DNA of 64,000 bases from Aquisalibacillus elongatus (GCF_003843875.1 NZ_RKRF01000008.1:62001-126000); one strand, 5' to 3'. Counted from the first letter of the stretch, positions 34,015 through 42,851 are shown. Notes: generated by a model from the sequence alone, not told the origin. Translations and numbers: made by a program.

Positions 34015-34818
34015 TTAGCCGAATCGGCCCGTAATATAATCCTCGGTGCGTTGGTCAGACGGATTTGAGAAAAGCGTTTCTGTATCGTTAAATTCCACAA
34101 CCTCACCGTTTAGGAAAAATGCAGTTCTGTCCGAAATACGAGCGGCTTGTTGCATATTGTGCGTGACAATCACAATGCTGTAATCTTCTTTAAGTTTCTG
34201 GATCAGTTCCTCGACTTTAAGCGTCGAAATAGGGTCAAGCGCAGATGTCGGTTCATCCATTAAAATAACGTCTGGCTCAATGGCCAGTGTTCTGGCGATA
34301 CATAAACGTTGTTGCTGACCGCCGGATAATCCATAAGCATTTTCTTTTAATCGATCTTTTACTTCATCCCAAATATATGCATCACGTAAGCTTTTCTCAA
34401 CAATTTCATCTAACGTCTTTTTGTTTTTGATTCCGTGAATTTTCGGGCCGTAAGCGACGTTTTCATAAACGGATTTTGGGAATGGGTTTGGTTTTTGAAA
34501 GACCATTCCGACACGTGTGCGAAGGTTTTCTACATGGAATGATTTATTTAAAATGTTCTGGCTTCTGTAATAAATGTCGCCGGATGTTTTAACACTTGGA
34601 ACCATCTCAACCATTCTATTTAGCGTTTTTAGGAAAGTGGATTTGCCACATCCTGATGGGCCGATAATGGCTGTGATTTCTTTTTCATTAATGGATAAAT
34701 CAACTTCCTTCAATGCGTGCGTTTCACCGTACCAAAGGTTAAAATTGTCGACTTGAAATATCGTGTTTTGGTTTGTGGCTGCTTGCTTCTGTACGTTTTG
34801 CACAGTTGCTAAACTCAT
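34015..34818 (-). CDS. pstB: Phosphate ABC transporter ATP-binding protein PstB
   Basis: A 267-residue ATPase. Walker [10 protein letters not shown], the PstB-typical [18 protein letters not shown], signature [13 protein letters not shown] and Walker [15 protein letters not shown] are visible. The start at 34818 is set by AAGGAGT with 8-nt spacing; a GTG three codons upstream overlaps this site. It energises high-affinity phosphate uptake with PstC and PstA. Confidence 0.94.
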   Translation of the reverse strand: MSLATVQNVQKQAATNQNTIFQVDNFNLWYGETHALKEVDLSINEKEITAIIGPSGCGKSTFLKTLNRMVEMVPSVKTSGDIYYRSQNILNKSFHVENLRTRVGMVFQKPNPFPKSVYENVAYGPKIHGIKNKKTLDEIVEKSLRDAYIWDEVKDRLKENAYGLSGGQQQRLCIARTLAIEPDVILMDEPTSALDPISTLKVEELIQKLKEDYSIVIVTHNMQQAARISDRTAFFLNGEVVEFNDTETLFSNPSDQRTEDYITGRFG

Positions 34819-34836
34819 GGTTAACACTCCTTTTCC

Positions 34837-35721
34837 TTAATAACGCTGTTGAAACTTGTTGCGGATGATGATAGCAACAGAATTTAGAATGAAAAGTAAT
34901 AACAATAAAACAATGATTGTGGCAGATGCGAGTTTGGCATATTCCTCAACTAATACGGCATCCAATGTCCAATAATAAATCTGCATTGGAAGCGCGGTGA
35001 ATTTATCGGTAATCCCTTCTGGAAAAGGGATGAGTAATGCTGGAATACCGATTACGGTTAGTGGTGCTGTTTCGCCAATGGCTCTTGAAATAGCTAAAAT
35101 AGACCCTGTTAACATGCCAGGTAAAGCTGCTGGTAAAATAATGCGCCTGATTGTTTGCCATTTTGTAGCCCCCATCCCGTATGAAGCTTCAGTAAGATGT
35201 TGTGGGACGGATCTAATAGATTCTTGAGCAGCCACGATGACGATCGGTAAAATGAGTAAAGCCAACGTTAACCCGCCAGCCAATACAATATTTCCAAGGT
35301 CCATCGCACGGACAAAAACGGTTAAGCCTAAAATGCCGTAAACAATTGACGGAACACCAGCCAAGTTTGAAATGTTGGTCTGAATTAACGCCCTGGTTCG
35401 TCCTTCTTTAAGGTAAAGTTCCAAGTAAAGGGCCGTGCCAATGCCTATGATGATGGTAACAGGAATGACGACGGCCATAAGCCACAGGGTTCCAAGAATA
35501 GCGCCCATGATTCCTGCTCGTTCTGGTGCAGTGGATAAATGCCCTGTTAAGAAATCAACATTTATAGCTCCGATCCCTTGTGTGAAAACGCGAATAATTA
35601 ACGTTGCTAGGACTACTAAGCCGATGACGGTTGCCAATAAAAATATATATTTAAGGATGTTATTTTTAACGATCCTCGTTTTCATTTTCTTTTGAACGTG
35701 TTGGATATCCATATAATTCAT
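34837..35721 (-). CDS. pstA: Phosphate ABC transporter permease PstA
   Basis: A 294-residue permease with six helices and the conserved cytoplasmic EAA-like loop EASYGMGATKWQTIRRIILPAALPG. The start at 35721 is served by GGGAGG; the preceding in-frame codons belong to pstC. It is separated from the pstC stop by one nucleotide. Confidence 0.93.
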   Translation of the reverse strand: MNYMDIQHVQKKMKTRIVKNNILKYIFLLATVIGLVVLATLIIRVFTQGIGAINVDFLTGHLSTAPERAGIMGAILGTLWLMAVVIPVTIIIGIGTALYLELYLKEGRTRALIQTNISNLAGVPSIVYGILGLTVFVRAMDLGNIVLAGGLTLALLILPIVIVAAQESIRSVPQHLTEASYGMGATKWQTIRRIILPAALPGMLTGSILAISRAIGETAPLTVIGIPALLIPFPEGITDKFTALPMQIYYWTLDAVLVEEYAKLASATIIVLLLLLFILNSVAIIIRNKFQQRY

Positions 35722-35722
35722 G

Positions 35723-36676
35723 CTAGTATTCCTCCCTGAACTTACGAGAGACATAACGTGCTAATAAATTCATGAGTAGAGTGAAAACAAATAACGTCAT
35801 AGCAACAGCATATAAACTGAAGTAAATCGTTGATCCCGCTGGTGCTTCTCCGCCTGCAACTTCAACAATGTAAGCTGTCATCGTTTGCATCGATTCAGTC
35901 ACATCAAATGTGAAGTTTTTTGAACTTCCACTTGCAATGGTGACAATCATCGTCTCGCCAATTGCTCGAGAAATGCCTAGGATAAATGATGCGATAATAC
36001 CGGATAATGCACCTGGAATAACGACTTTGAATGTCGATTCTAGTTTTGTAGCTCCTAAGGCGAAAGCTCCTTCACGAATGGAGTTAGGAACCGAGCTCAT
36101 AGCATCTTCTGATAATGACGCTATCATTGGAATGATCATGACGCCCATCACTATTCCTGGGCTCAAAATGTTCGTCGCATCAACCGCTGGCCAAATGGAT
36201 CGTAATATAGGTGTGACAAACGTAAAGGCAAAAAAGCCGTAAACAATCGTTGGAATTCCTGCTAATACTTCTAATAGTGGTTTTAGCGTGCGCCTTGCTT
36301 TATCTGAAGCGTACTCACTTAAATAAATAGCTGCCATAATTCCAATTGGACCTGCTACAAGCATTGCAATAAGCGATGACATAATGGTTCCATTAATTAA
36401 GGGGAAGATGCCGAATTCAGGATTTTGACTTAATGGCTTCAAGGTTGTTCCAGTAAAAAAGTCACTGATTGGAACTGTCTTGAAAAACTCTATTGTCTCG
36501 CTAAATAACGTATAGATAATGCCAATAGTAGTAAGAATAGAAATCATTGCAAATAAGAATAAAATTGATGGGATTAATTTTTCGAACTTGGCACTGAGGC
36601 TCTTTTTAGATTTTTTCTGTTGAATTAACTCTTGAACGTTCAAAGTATTCTGTTTTGACTGGCTGTCAGATGTCAT
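35723..36676 (-). CDS. pstC: Phosphate ABC transporter permease PstC
   Basis: A 317-residue permease with six helices and the loop EGAFALGATKLESTFKVVIPGALSG. The start at 36676 is set by AAGGAGG; the earlier in-frame ATG overlaps the site. It is separated from pstS by an intercistronic hairpin. Confidence 0.93.
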   Translation of the reverse strand: MTSDSQSKQNTLNVQELIQQKKSKKSLSAKFEKLIPSILFLFAMISILTTIGIIYTLFSETIEFFKTVPISDFFTGTTLKPLSQNPEFGIFPLINGTIMSSLIAMLVAGPIGIMAAIYLSEYASDKARRTLKPLLEVLAGIPTIVYGFFAFTFVTPILRSIWPAVDATNILSPGIVMGVMIIPMIASLSEDAMSSVPNSIREGAFALGATKLESTFKVVIPGALSGIIASFILGISRAIGETMIVTIASGSSKNFTFDVTESMQTMTAYIVEVAGGEAPAGSTIYFSLYAVAMTLFVFTLLMNLLARYVSRKFREEY

Positions 36677-36706
36677 GGTGACTCCTCCTTCCATTGGAAA
36701 AGGAAT

Positions 36707-36734
36707 GAAATGAGAGCTAAGAAGCTCTCATTTC
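36707..36734 (-). terminator. Intercistronic hairpin between pstS and pstC
   Basis: A perfect 12-bp stem (36707-36718 with 36723-36734) and a 4-nt loop with no U-run. It is likely to stabilise or partly end the pstS message, so that the binding protein is made in excess over the membrane subunits. Confidence 0.65.
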
Positions 36735-36738
36735 GGGT

Positions 36739-37743
36739 TTATTTTAGTTCTTTAAGTTCGTCTGCAAGTTGTTGTGCTTCTTCATCAGGAATTGGAGCGA
36801 ATCCAACTTCACCTGCGTAGTCATTCACGTTTTCCATTAACCAAATGGAATAGTCAAGTACTTGTGGTTTTTCCTTCGCGTGATTGACGTTTAGATAAGT
36901 GAAGACTGGGCGTGTAAAGTTTGCATAAGGCCCTTCTTCACCAATTGTTTCAAGTGAAGGCGCAACTGGCCCATCTCCAAAATCAACTTGAACGGCTTGA
37001 ACTTTATCTTGGTTGTTATCGTAATAACCAAAACCAAAGAATCCGATTGCATTCTCATCTTCTGAAACAAGAGTAACTAGAGTAGAGTAATCCTGTTGAA
37101 GGTTAATATCTTCAACTAAGTCTTGTTCATCTAAGATCTCTTCATAGAAAAACTCGTAAGTTCCATGGTTTTCATTCGGGCCATACGTTTGAATTTTTTC
37201 CTCTGGCCAATCCGAGTTAATGTCTGACCATTGTGTGTATTCACCTAGGAAAATATCAATAACTTGTTGCTCGGATAATTCAGTTGCAAATTCGTTGTTA
37301 GGATTAATTACGATCGATAAACCATCTAAGGCAACTTTTAATTCTTTAACATCTATTCCTAATTCATCTGCTTTAGCTTGCTCTTCATCTTTAATTTCAC
37401 GTGAAGCATCATTAAAATCAGTTCCATCCTCAACTAAAAACTTCTCAAAACCTGCGCTCGTTCCTGAACGGCTCACTTCAACAGATACGCCTTGTTGTGC
37501 GTTAATCATATATTCCTCTGCCATTCTGGACATTAACGGATAAACCGTTCCAGAACCATCGATGACAACACTACCTTCAAGTTCCTCGCTGGACTCATTC
37601 TCTTCGTTTTCACTGTTCGTATCTTCTGGCTGATCGTCTTGACTTGCATTGGACTCGGACTCATCATCAGATCCACAAGCTACTAATGTTGCCATTAATA
37701 GAGTAAAGATTGATAGAATAAAAAGCTTTGAGATTTTAGACAT
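36739..37743 (-). CDS. pstS: Phosphate-binding lipoprotein PstS
   Basis: A 334-residue lipoprotein: signal sequence 1-22 with lipobox VAC at C23, an acidic linker (about 25-55), then the PBP-like phosphate domain with GSGTVYPL, SRSGTSAGFEKF and the C-terminal domain. It captures phosphate outside the membrane for PstCAB. It is the first gene of the operon, behind a Pho box of five repeats. Confidence 0.93.
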   Translation of the reverse strand: MSKISKLFILSIFTLLMATLVACGSDDESESNASQDDQPEDTNSENEENESSEELEGSVVIDGSGTVYPLMSRMAEEYMINAQQGVSVEVSRSGTSAGFEKFLVEDGTDFNDASREIKDEEQAKADELGIDVKELKVALDGLSIVINPNNEFATELSEQQVIDIFLGEYTQWSDINSDWPEEKIQTYGPNENHGTYEFFYEEILDEQDLVEDINLQQDYSTLVTLVSEDENAIGFFGFGYYDNNQDKVQAVQVDFGDGPVAPSLETIGEEGPYANFTRPVFTYLNVNHAKEKPQVLDYSIWLMENVNDYAGEVGFAPIPDEEAQQLADELKELK

Positions 37744-37792
37744 TGGAATGTCCCCCTTTAGGAAATTTCTAATTATTTGTTACAAATCCATC

Positions 37793-37855
37793 ATAATAAG
37801 GAAAGGGGTAAATGTCTGTAAAGTAAGTGTAAAGATAAGGTTAAGAAAATGTAAA
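37793..37855 (-). promoter_or_regulatory. PhoP-regulated promoter (Pho box) of pst
   Basis: On the minus strand five TTWACM-like hexamers occur at exact 11-bp steps: TTTACA (37850-37855), TTAACC (37839-37844), TTTACA (37828-37833), TTTACA (37817-37822), TTACCC (37806-37811). A -10 TATTAT (37793-37798) follows at the expected distance. This matches the direct-repeat binding site of Bacillus PhoP. Confidence 0.88.
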
Positions 37856-37981
37856 TCGTTGTTGTGGCGAGATTGGAGGAGGATGTGAAGAGGGGGTACA
37901 ACGTAAATGATGCTTGCAAAAATTGTAAGAGGTCACTGGATTTTTGTGCTAAAATAGGTTAGGGGGGAGGTTAATATTATT

Positions 37982-38167
37982 ATGGAAGTCCCTTTTTGGA
38001 TTATATTCGTATCTATTATTTTCTTTATTATTTGTTTTAGTTACACCCTTACATTTATGGAATACTTACAAAATGGAGAAAAAAGAGGCGCCAGACAATC
38101 AAAGGTGGTAGCCATCATTTGTTTAAGTTTAGCTTTTTTAATTCCATTTATTTATAGTTTGGTTTAG
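37982..38167 (+). CDS. Small two-helix membrane protein
   Basis: A 61-residue protein with helices at about 5-25 and 43-60, joined by a polar, basic loop (NGEKRGARQSK). GGGGGGAGG lies 11 nt before the ATG, slightly long. An extended -10 (TGCTAAAAT, 37947-37955) could drive it. Family unknown. Confidence 0.55.
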   Translation: MEVPFWIIFVSIIFFIICFSYTLTFMEYLQNGEKRGARQSKVVAIICLSLAFLIPFIYSLV

Positions 38168-38172
38168 ATAAG

Positions 38173-38209
38173 AAAAGTGAGCATCTTCCAAAGGAAATTG
38201 CTCACTTTT
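38173..38209. terminator. Bidirectional terminator
   Basis: Stem AAAAGTGAGCA/TGCTCACTTTT (38173-38183 with 38199-38209), with an inner TTCC/GGAA pair, between convergent genes. Confidence 0.85.
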
Positions 38210-38218
38210 AGTTCGCAC

Positions 38219-38533
38219 TTAATTTATAAGTTTGAGCCCAATAGTCGCTGAAATGATAATAGATATAAATAAAATTCGTAATAACGAGGCTTTTTCTTTA
38301 AATAAAATGATTCCCATGATGGCACCACCAGCAGCTCCAATTCCTGTCCAAACTGCATAAGCTGTACTCATCGGCAAGGCCTCCATTGAGAAGGACAATA
38401 GGAAAAAGCTTAATGAAAACGCCAAAATGAGTCCTGCTAAAGCTGTCCACGTTTTGCGCTGATGATAAGTATTGATCATCAACACCCCACTCATCTCAAA
38501 TATACCTGCTAAAACTAATGCACTCCAATACAT
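38219..38533 (-). CDS. ykkD: SMR family transporter subunit YkkD
   Basis: A 104-residue four-helix small multidrug resistance protein. It carries the helix-1 glutamate (GIFEMSGV) and STAYAVWTGIGAAGGAI, and it closely resembles Bacillus YkkD. It forms a heteromeric pump with YkkC. Its ATG shares a nucleotide with the ykkC stop, so the two are translated together. Known substrates of YkkCD-type pumps are cationic drugs and possibly guanidinium-like compounds. Confidence 0.88.
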   Translation of the reverse strand: MYWSALVLAGIFEMSGVLMINTYHQRKTWTALAGLILAFSLSFFLLSFSMEALPMSTAYAVWTGIGAAGGAIMGIILFKEKASLLRILFISIIISATIGLKLIN

Positions 38534-38862
38534 TAAGCTTCACCTCGCTCATCTGTTACGAGTTTGAGGCCAATCACGCCAAATAGTAGAAGAGCTATTA
38601 AGCCTAGTTGTGAAAAACTAACAGGAACATTAAATAATAAAATATCAGCCAAAACGGTTCCGGCTGTACCTAGCCCAACGAAAACAGCATAAGACGTACC
38701 AACTGGCAAAACTTCACCGGACTTTATTAATAGGTAGAAACTAATGAAAATCGCCACCACCGTCAAGCTCCACTCTAATATAGAATCGGCATGCTTTAGG
38801 CCGATTACCCACAACACTTCGAAAAACGCACCGACAAACACTTGAATCCAAGCTGCCTGCAT
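38533..38862 (-). CDS. ykkC: SMR family transporter subunit YkkC
   Basis: A 109-residue four-helix SMR protein with the helix-1 glutamate ([15 protein letters not shown]) and [16 protein letters not shown], close to Bacillus YkkC including the KHADS and GLKLVT ends. The start at 38862 is preferred (AAAGGATG upstream); ATG 38871 overlaps the site. It is the partner of YkkD. Unlike the B. subtilis operon there is no guanidine-I riboswitch in the leader. Confidence 0.88.
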   Translation of the reverse strand: MQAAWIQVFVGAFFEVLWVIGLKHADSILEWSLTVVAIFISFYLLIKSGEVLPVGTSYAVFVGLGTAGTVLADILLFNVPVSFSQLGLIALLLFGVIGLKLVTDERGEA

Positions 38863-38882
38863 ATTGATCATCCTTTACTGAC

Positions 38883-38942
38883 AAAAGAAAAACCACCTAT
38901 TGAATTAGGTGATGTGACACTATTTTATCACTAGTAATAGTG
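38883..38942 (-). promoter_or_regulatory. Leader of ykkCD: operator-like dyad followed by terminator-like hairpin
   Basis: Reading the minus strand: a dyad CACTATT/AATAGTG (38918-38942), then hairpin CACCTA/TAGGTG (38894-38911) followed by a T-rich run (38883-38892), then the ykkC site. No minus-strand gene ends here, so the hairpin is a candidate attenuator. The dyad is a candidate repressor site. Confidence 0.5.
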
Positions 38943-38950
38943 GAATTCTA

Positions 38951-38980
38951 TTGAAATGAAATTCGAACAAAACGTATAAT
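38951..38980 (+). promoter_or_regulatory. SigA promoter of the sodium channel gene
   Basis: -35 TTGAAA (38951-38956), 18-bp spacer, -10 TATAAT (38975-38980), followed by a 5' leader of about 30 nt to ATG 39016. Confidence 0.7.
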
Positions 38981-39015
38981 CAATGTTAGGTGTTTAAAGA
39001 GAAGGAGAGATCACA

Positions 39016-39798
39016 ATGCAAGCTTGGAGTAAGCGAGTGGTTGAAAATAAAGCCTTTCAAAACTTCATCATCGCTTTGATATTATTAAATGCGGTCTTGA
39101 TTGGTATGGAAACTTATCCGAGTTTATATCAATCTTATGGCACAATACTACAGGTGCTAGATATAATCATTTTAGCCATTTTTACAATTGAAATAGCGTT
39201 AAAGTTAATTGCGTCTGAGCCGACTGGAAAGTTCTTTAAAGACGGCTGGAATGTGTTTGACTTTTTAATTGTTGCTTTCAGTTATATTTTCGTTGGTTCG
39301 ACTTATGTGACGGTGTTACGTATTTTACGTGTTCTCAGGTTATTTAGAACGATTTCGGTGATCCCGTCATTAAGAAAATTAGTAAACGCTCTTCTAATGA
39401 CGCTGCCGTCTCTCGGTACAATCATGCTACTTTTAACGATTGTCTTTTATATATTCAGTGTCATTGGAACGGTTCTATACAGTGACGTGAGTACAGAGTA
39501 CTTTGGAACAATCCAGCATACAGCCCTAACTTTATTTCAAATGATTACGCTTGAATCATGGGCCAGTGGTGTTATGAGGCCGGTTATGGAAGAGGCCCCT
39601 TACTCGTGGATTTACTTTGTGTCCTTTATATTAGCTGGTTCATTTGTCGTCCTGAATCTATTTGTTGGTGTCATCGTCAATAATTTTGAAAAAGTCGAAG
39701 CCATGGAGTCAGATGAAGAAGAGGATGATTTGAAAGAAGAAATTTCGCAATTAAGACGTGAAATTAAAGAGTTAAAAGATTACATGAAAAACTCTTAG
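39016..39798 (+). CDS. NaChBac-type voltage-gated sodium channel
   Basis: A 260-residue single-domain channel subunit (tetramer expected). S1-S3 lie at about 14-95. S4 has arginines R102, R105, R108 and R111 at three-residue steps. S5, the pore helix and the selectivity filter TLESWAS (178-184) follow, and this filter is the one of NaChBac. S6 is at about 200-225, and a C-terminal acidic, coiled-coil tail reaches residue 260. The start has AAGGAGAGA upstream. Known roles in alkaliphiles are sodium re-entry for motility, chemotaxis and pH homeostasis. Confidence 0.93.
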   Translation: MQAWSKRVVENKAFQNFIIALILLNAVLIGMETYPSLYQSYGTILQVLDIIILAIFTIEIALKLIASEPTGKFFKDGWNVFDFLIVAFSYIFVGSTYVTVLRILRVLRLFRTISVIPSLRKLVNALLMTLPSLGTIMLLLTIVFYIFSVIGTVLYSDVSTEYFGTIQHTALTLFQMITLESWASGVMRPVMEEAPYSWIYFVSFILAGSFVVLNLFVGVIVNNFEKVEAMESDEEEDDLKEEISQLRREIKELKDYMKNS

Positions 39799-39931
39799 AC
39801 AACAATTCAGAAAAGTGTCGAAATTTATTGCGAAAATTGTAGTTTAATGGTACTTTAAAGGTAGTATACTTTTCGGTCGTGTTACAAATATTAAAAGTCT
39901 ATTAAGCCGATTGTTCACATGGAGTGAGTTT

Positions 39932-40792
39932 ATGAGGATACGTCAATTTTTTAGAAACCTAATGGATAACTTCCAGATCAAACAAGAAGAGCCAGCTTTA
40001 GCAACATCACATGGTTCAATTAAGGACGAGAAGGAAGAAGCCTATCAACAGATTCAAGCTGCGAAACTGTTTGATCGTGATAAAAGTAGTTCGGGTCAAG
40101 AGGAAGAAGTGACGGCATCCGAGCCTTCAACATCTCAGCGCATGCAAGAACCTTCTCCAGATTCGAAAGACTATCGTAAAAAGGATAAAATTGCGCTTGA
40201 TTTATTAGTTGCGGTCGATCAAATGATGAGTGACCGTGATTTAGTTAAGCAAAATTTAGACGAGGTCAAAGATCGTTTAAAGCATAGCGATGATTACGTG
40301 AATAAGTTGACGCAAGAAAAAACGCAATTGCAGAAAACAGTCGAAGAAAAAGACGATGAAATCGGTCAACTAGAAGACCAAATTACGAACCGCAGTCTGA
40401 AGTATGATCAGTTGATGGAAGATTATCAAGAAATGCAAATGCGTTTAACACATGAAATTGAAGAATTGAAGAATAATATTAATATCGAAGAAGAGCGCTA
40501 TATTAAATTAAATGAAGCTTATGAGCGCGAGCAGATGGAAAACATCAGCAAAGTCCAAAAACTTGAAGATAAAATTCGTGAGCTTGATACGAAGAACGAG
40601 AATCTCCAAAAGAAATACTACAAGATCCGCGAAGAGAATTCATATTTACTTGGAATGTTCAAGGACTTTAACAATCGCATGAGTTCGTCTTTTAAAGCCT
40701 ATGACTTAGAAGATGAAATGGAATCAAAAGCGAATGATTCTAGTGAAGAAGAGACAGAGACAATTAAAACTTTCGAACCAGAAAATAAGTAA
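39932..40792 (+). CDS. Coiled-coil protein of unknown function
   Basis: A 286-residue, highly charged cytoplasmic protein. The N-terminal 90 residues are polar and probably disordered; residues about 95-255 form a long coiled coil (repeated leucines in E/K-rich heptads, as in VEEKDDEIGQLEDQI); the tail is acidic. No signal or membrane segment exists. The start at 39932 is set by GGAGTGAG. I recognise no family. It precedes a membrane-anchored deacetylase gene but is separated from it by a terminator. Confidence 0.65.
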   Translation: MRIRQFFRNLMDNFQIKQEEPALATSHGSIKDEKEEAYQQIQAAKLFDRDKSSSGQEEEVTASEPSTSQRMQEPSPDSKDYRKKDKIALDLLVAVDQMMSDRDLVKQNLDEVKDRLKHSDDYVNKLTQEKTQLQKTVEEKDDEIGQLEDQITNRSLKYDQLMEDYQEMQMRLTHEIEELKNNINIEEERYIKLNEAYEREQMENISKVQKLEDKIRELDTKNENLQKKYYKIREENSYLLGMFKDFNNRMSSSFKAYDLEDEMESKANDSSEEETETIKTFEPENK

Positions 40793-40798
40793 CCATTC

Positions 40799-40829
40799 TA
40801 ATGAAGTCGCTTTGCCGACTTCATTATTT
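40799..40829 (+). terminator. Terminator of the coiled-coil protein gene
   Basis: Stem TAATGAAGTCG/CGACTTCATTA (40799-40809 with 40816-40826), then a short T-run. Confidence 0.7.
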
Positions 40830-40867
40830 GTATATTACCTCTTTTGTTGGGAAATGAGGCAGAAAAT

Positions 40868-42205
40868 ATGTCATATACATTTAAACTGTTAGAACTAGTC
40901 GAACTAAACCAGGGATATGCTAAGATTCGTCTAACAATTGACCAAAATGAAAAACTCATATGGTTTGAATTGGATGACCAAACGTATCAGTCTCTTAAAG
41001 ACCATACGACCTCATTAGAGGGTTCCTTATGGCGTTTGTCGTTCACTTCAAAACGTGACCCCTTTACGGATACATATACGAGTACGTTAACCGCAGTTGA
41101 CGGCTCTTTCCAACGTAAAGTCGATTTTGTATGTTCAAAATCTTACCAGACACAGTTGGAGGAGATCAAAGGGACTGAGAATTTTAAACAAGTTGAACAA
41201 CTGTCATTTATCCATTTACCTGAAGATTTTGCTCAGTCGATAAATGACCAACCTGATACTGTTCCTGAGCCTGAGGAAGAACCTCAGCAAAAGAAAACTT
41301 CGGATGAGTCACAGACATCTAATTGGGCTTCATTTAAAGTGGATGATGTTGTTGAGGAAAAACCAGAGTCCGATTGGCTTAATCAGGTTAAGTTTCCGAA
41401 AATTTTTCGAAACGGCTTGCTAGCTGGTGTCGCGTTAGCTGTATTGTTGGCTTTTTCAAGCGAGCACTTCGCAGCTTTTGAAAACGAAAATTCTGAGCCA
41501 GTTGCTAATCAAGACGACGAAACCTTGGTATTAGATGCTCATTCAGAAGACGAGGAATCTGATGAGGTTGAGGAGCGTTCGGTTTCAGAGAATTCAACTG
41601 AAGAAAAAGATGACCCGTTCCCAATGTACGAAGTTGAAAGCAACCATTTTTATAGCTTGCCAGAAGGGTATGTCGCTCTAACGTTTGATGACGGACCTTC
41701 TGTATTTACAAAAGATATTGCAGGTGTTTTAGCTGATTATGGTGTCGCGGGTACGTTTTTCTTTGTAGGACAACATGTTGAAAAGTACCCGGAGGCAGCG
41801 GCGTTCGCGGAAGATTTAGGTCATGTCATTGGCAGTCATTCCCACAGTCATGATAACTTAAATCAACTGACACCAAAATTGTTACAAAATGATATGTTGG
41901 AAGCCTTGACGGGACTTGAAGGGCTCGTTGGAAGGCAAGTAGAGCTATTCAGACCACCATTTGGTGCTATCAACCAAGATGTTCAGGAAGTTATCCAACA
42001 ACATGATTTAAAAACGGTCATGTGGAATCGTGATCCACGAGATTGGAAAGCCAATAATGAAACGGATATTATCAATTATTTTAAATCAGTCGACCCTTCA
42101 GGAGGAATTTATATTCTTCATGAAAATAAACATACATTAAATGCACTGCCTGAAATTCTTGATTATCTAGAATCTCAAGGCCTACAAGTGGTTGGGATTA
42201 AATAA
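40868..42205 (+). CDS. Membrane-anchored polysaccharide deacetylase with unusual N-terminal domain
   Basis: A 445-residue type II membrane protein. Residues 1-120 form a cytoplasmic domain of unknown family, 125-180 an acidic linker, 182-198 the membrane helix, 205-255 an extracellular acidic linker, and 265-445 a NodB domain. The NodB motifs are TFDDGP (272-277), the zinc histidines in GSHSHSHD (about 322-329), LFRPPFGA, and the late motifs NRDPRDW and ILHEN. It should remove N-acetyl groups from peptidoglycan or another wall glycan. A start at 40868 is chosen by analogy (GAGG upstream, weak). Confidence 0.82.
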   Translation: MSYTFKLLELVELNQGYAKIRLTIDQNEKLIWFELDDQTYQSLKDHTTSLEGSLWRLSFTSKRDPFTDTYTSTLTAVDGSFQRKVDFVCSKSYQTQLEEIKGTENFKQVEQLSFIHLPEDFAQSINDQPDTVPEPEEEPQQKKTSDESQTSNWASFKVDDVVEEKPESDWLNQVKFPKIFRNGLLAGVALAVLLAFSSEHFAAFENENSEPVANQDDETLVLDAHSEDEESDEVEERSVSENSTEEKDDPFPMYEVESNHFYSLPEGYVALTFDDGPSVFTKDIAGVLADYGVAGTFFFVGQHVEKYPEAAAFAEDLGHVIGSHSHSHDNLNQLTPKLLQNDMLEALTGLEGLVGRQVELFRPPFGAINQDVQEVIQQHDLKTVMWNRDPRDWKANNETDIINYFKSVDPSGGIYILHENKHTLNALPEILDYLESQGLQVVGIK

Positions 42206-42233
42206 AAAGGATGCCGAAATTGGCATCCTTTTT
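42204..42233. terminator. Bidirectional terminator
   Basis: Stem AAAAAGGATGCC/GGCATCCTTTTT (42204-42215 with 42222-42233) between convergent genes. Confidence 0.85.
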
Positions 42234-42236
42234 ATT

Positions 42237-42851
42237 TTAGTGTGGCTGTTGAGATGCATGTGTGAAACCATTTAGTAACTGGTTTTGGGTTTGCTCATCA
42301 AACTGTGCCACTTGGTAATAACCTTTGTCATTTTGGTACAGGAATACTTCATAAGCCATCTCAGAAATGTTTGGAACGCTATCTTGAAGCACGCGACGAA
42401 CAACTGGGTTGGTAGCCTCAAGAGCTGCCATTGTCGACCCAGAAGCACAAGCCTTTAAATGACCTAACATATAGCTGGAATAACACTCATCGGAAAGTTG
42501 CTGAGGATTATTTTTTGGTTGCTTTGGCTGACCTGGGGATAATCCGTACGCGACGTCGTTGTTAAGCTCCATGTTGTAAGTTGTTGTCGGTTGAGGTGGG
42601 CGCTGACCTGTTTGATAAGCATCCACTAATGTATTGTACATTTGAGTCATGTACTGATGCTGTCTCGTTAAAATATTCTTCAAGTTCTGGTCCTGAATGC
42701 CCTGTTCGTAAATTTTGTAATGCTCCATTGTTCCCAATAAAGCACCAAGCACCTCTTTTACATCGTAGATTTCATGAGCAGAGTGGCTTTGTTGAGCTGG
42801 CATTTGATTTGAATTCTTCATTTGGCTGTTTGGGTTTTGCTGTTGATCCAT
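42237..42851 (-). CDS. CotF-like spore coat protein
   Basis: A 204-residue protein with an N-terminal Q/N-rich stretch (1-25), a helical region (28-80) and the CotF domain (about 110-185, SDECYSSYMLGHLKACASGSTMAALEATNP). It belongs to the coat/CotF family of ferritin-like helical bundle proteins and marks the organism as a spore former. The start at 42851 is set by AAAAGGAGG; an upstream in-frame ATG has none. Sporulation control is expected, but no sigma-K/E promoter was picked out. Confidence 0.85.
   Translation of the reverse strand: MDQQQNPNSQMKNSNQMPAQQSHSAHEIYDVKEVLGALLGTMEHYKIYEQGIQDQNLKNILTRQHQYMTQMYNTLVDAYQTGQRPPQPTTTYNMELNNDVAYGLSPGQPKQPKNNPQQLSDECYSSYMLGHLKACASGSTMAALEATNPVVRRVLQDSVPNISEMAYEVFLYQNDKGYYQVAQFDEQTQNQLLNGFTHASQQPH

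Noticed and set aside
37885..37962. 25-codon frame with three cysteines behind GGAGGAGG
   Set aside because: It has a good site, but it overlaps a likely extended -10 promoter of the next gene and is too short to judge; keep only as a note for ribosome profiling.
38863..39010. Guanidine-I riboswitch upstream of ykkCD
   Set aside because: The interval lacks the conserved core and the needed length; only a dyad and a simple hairpin are seen.
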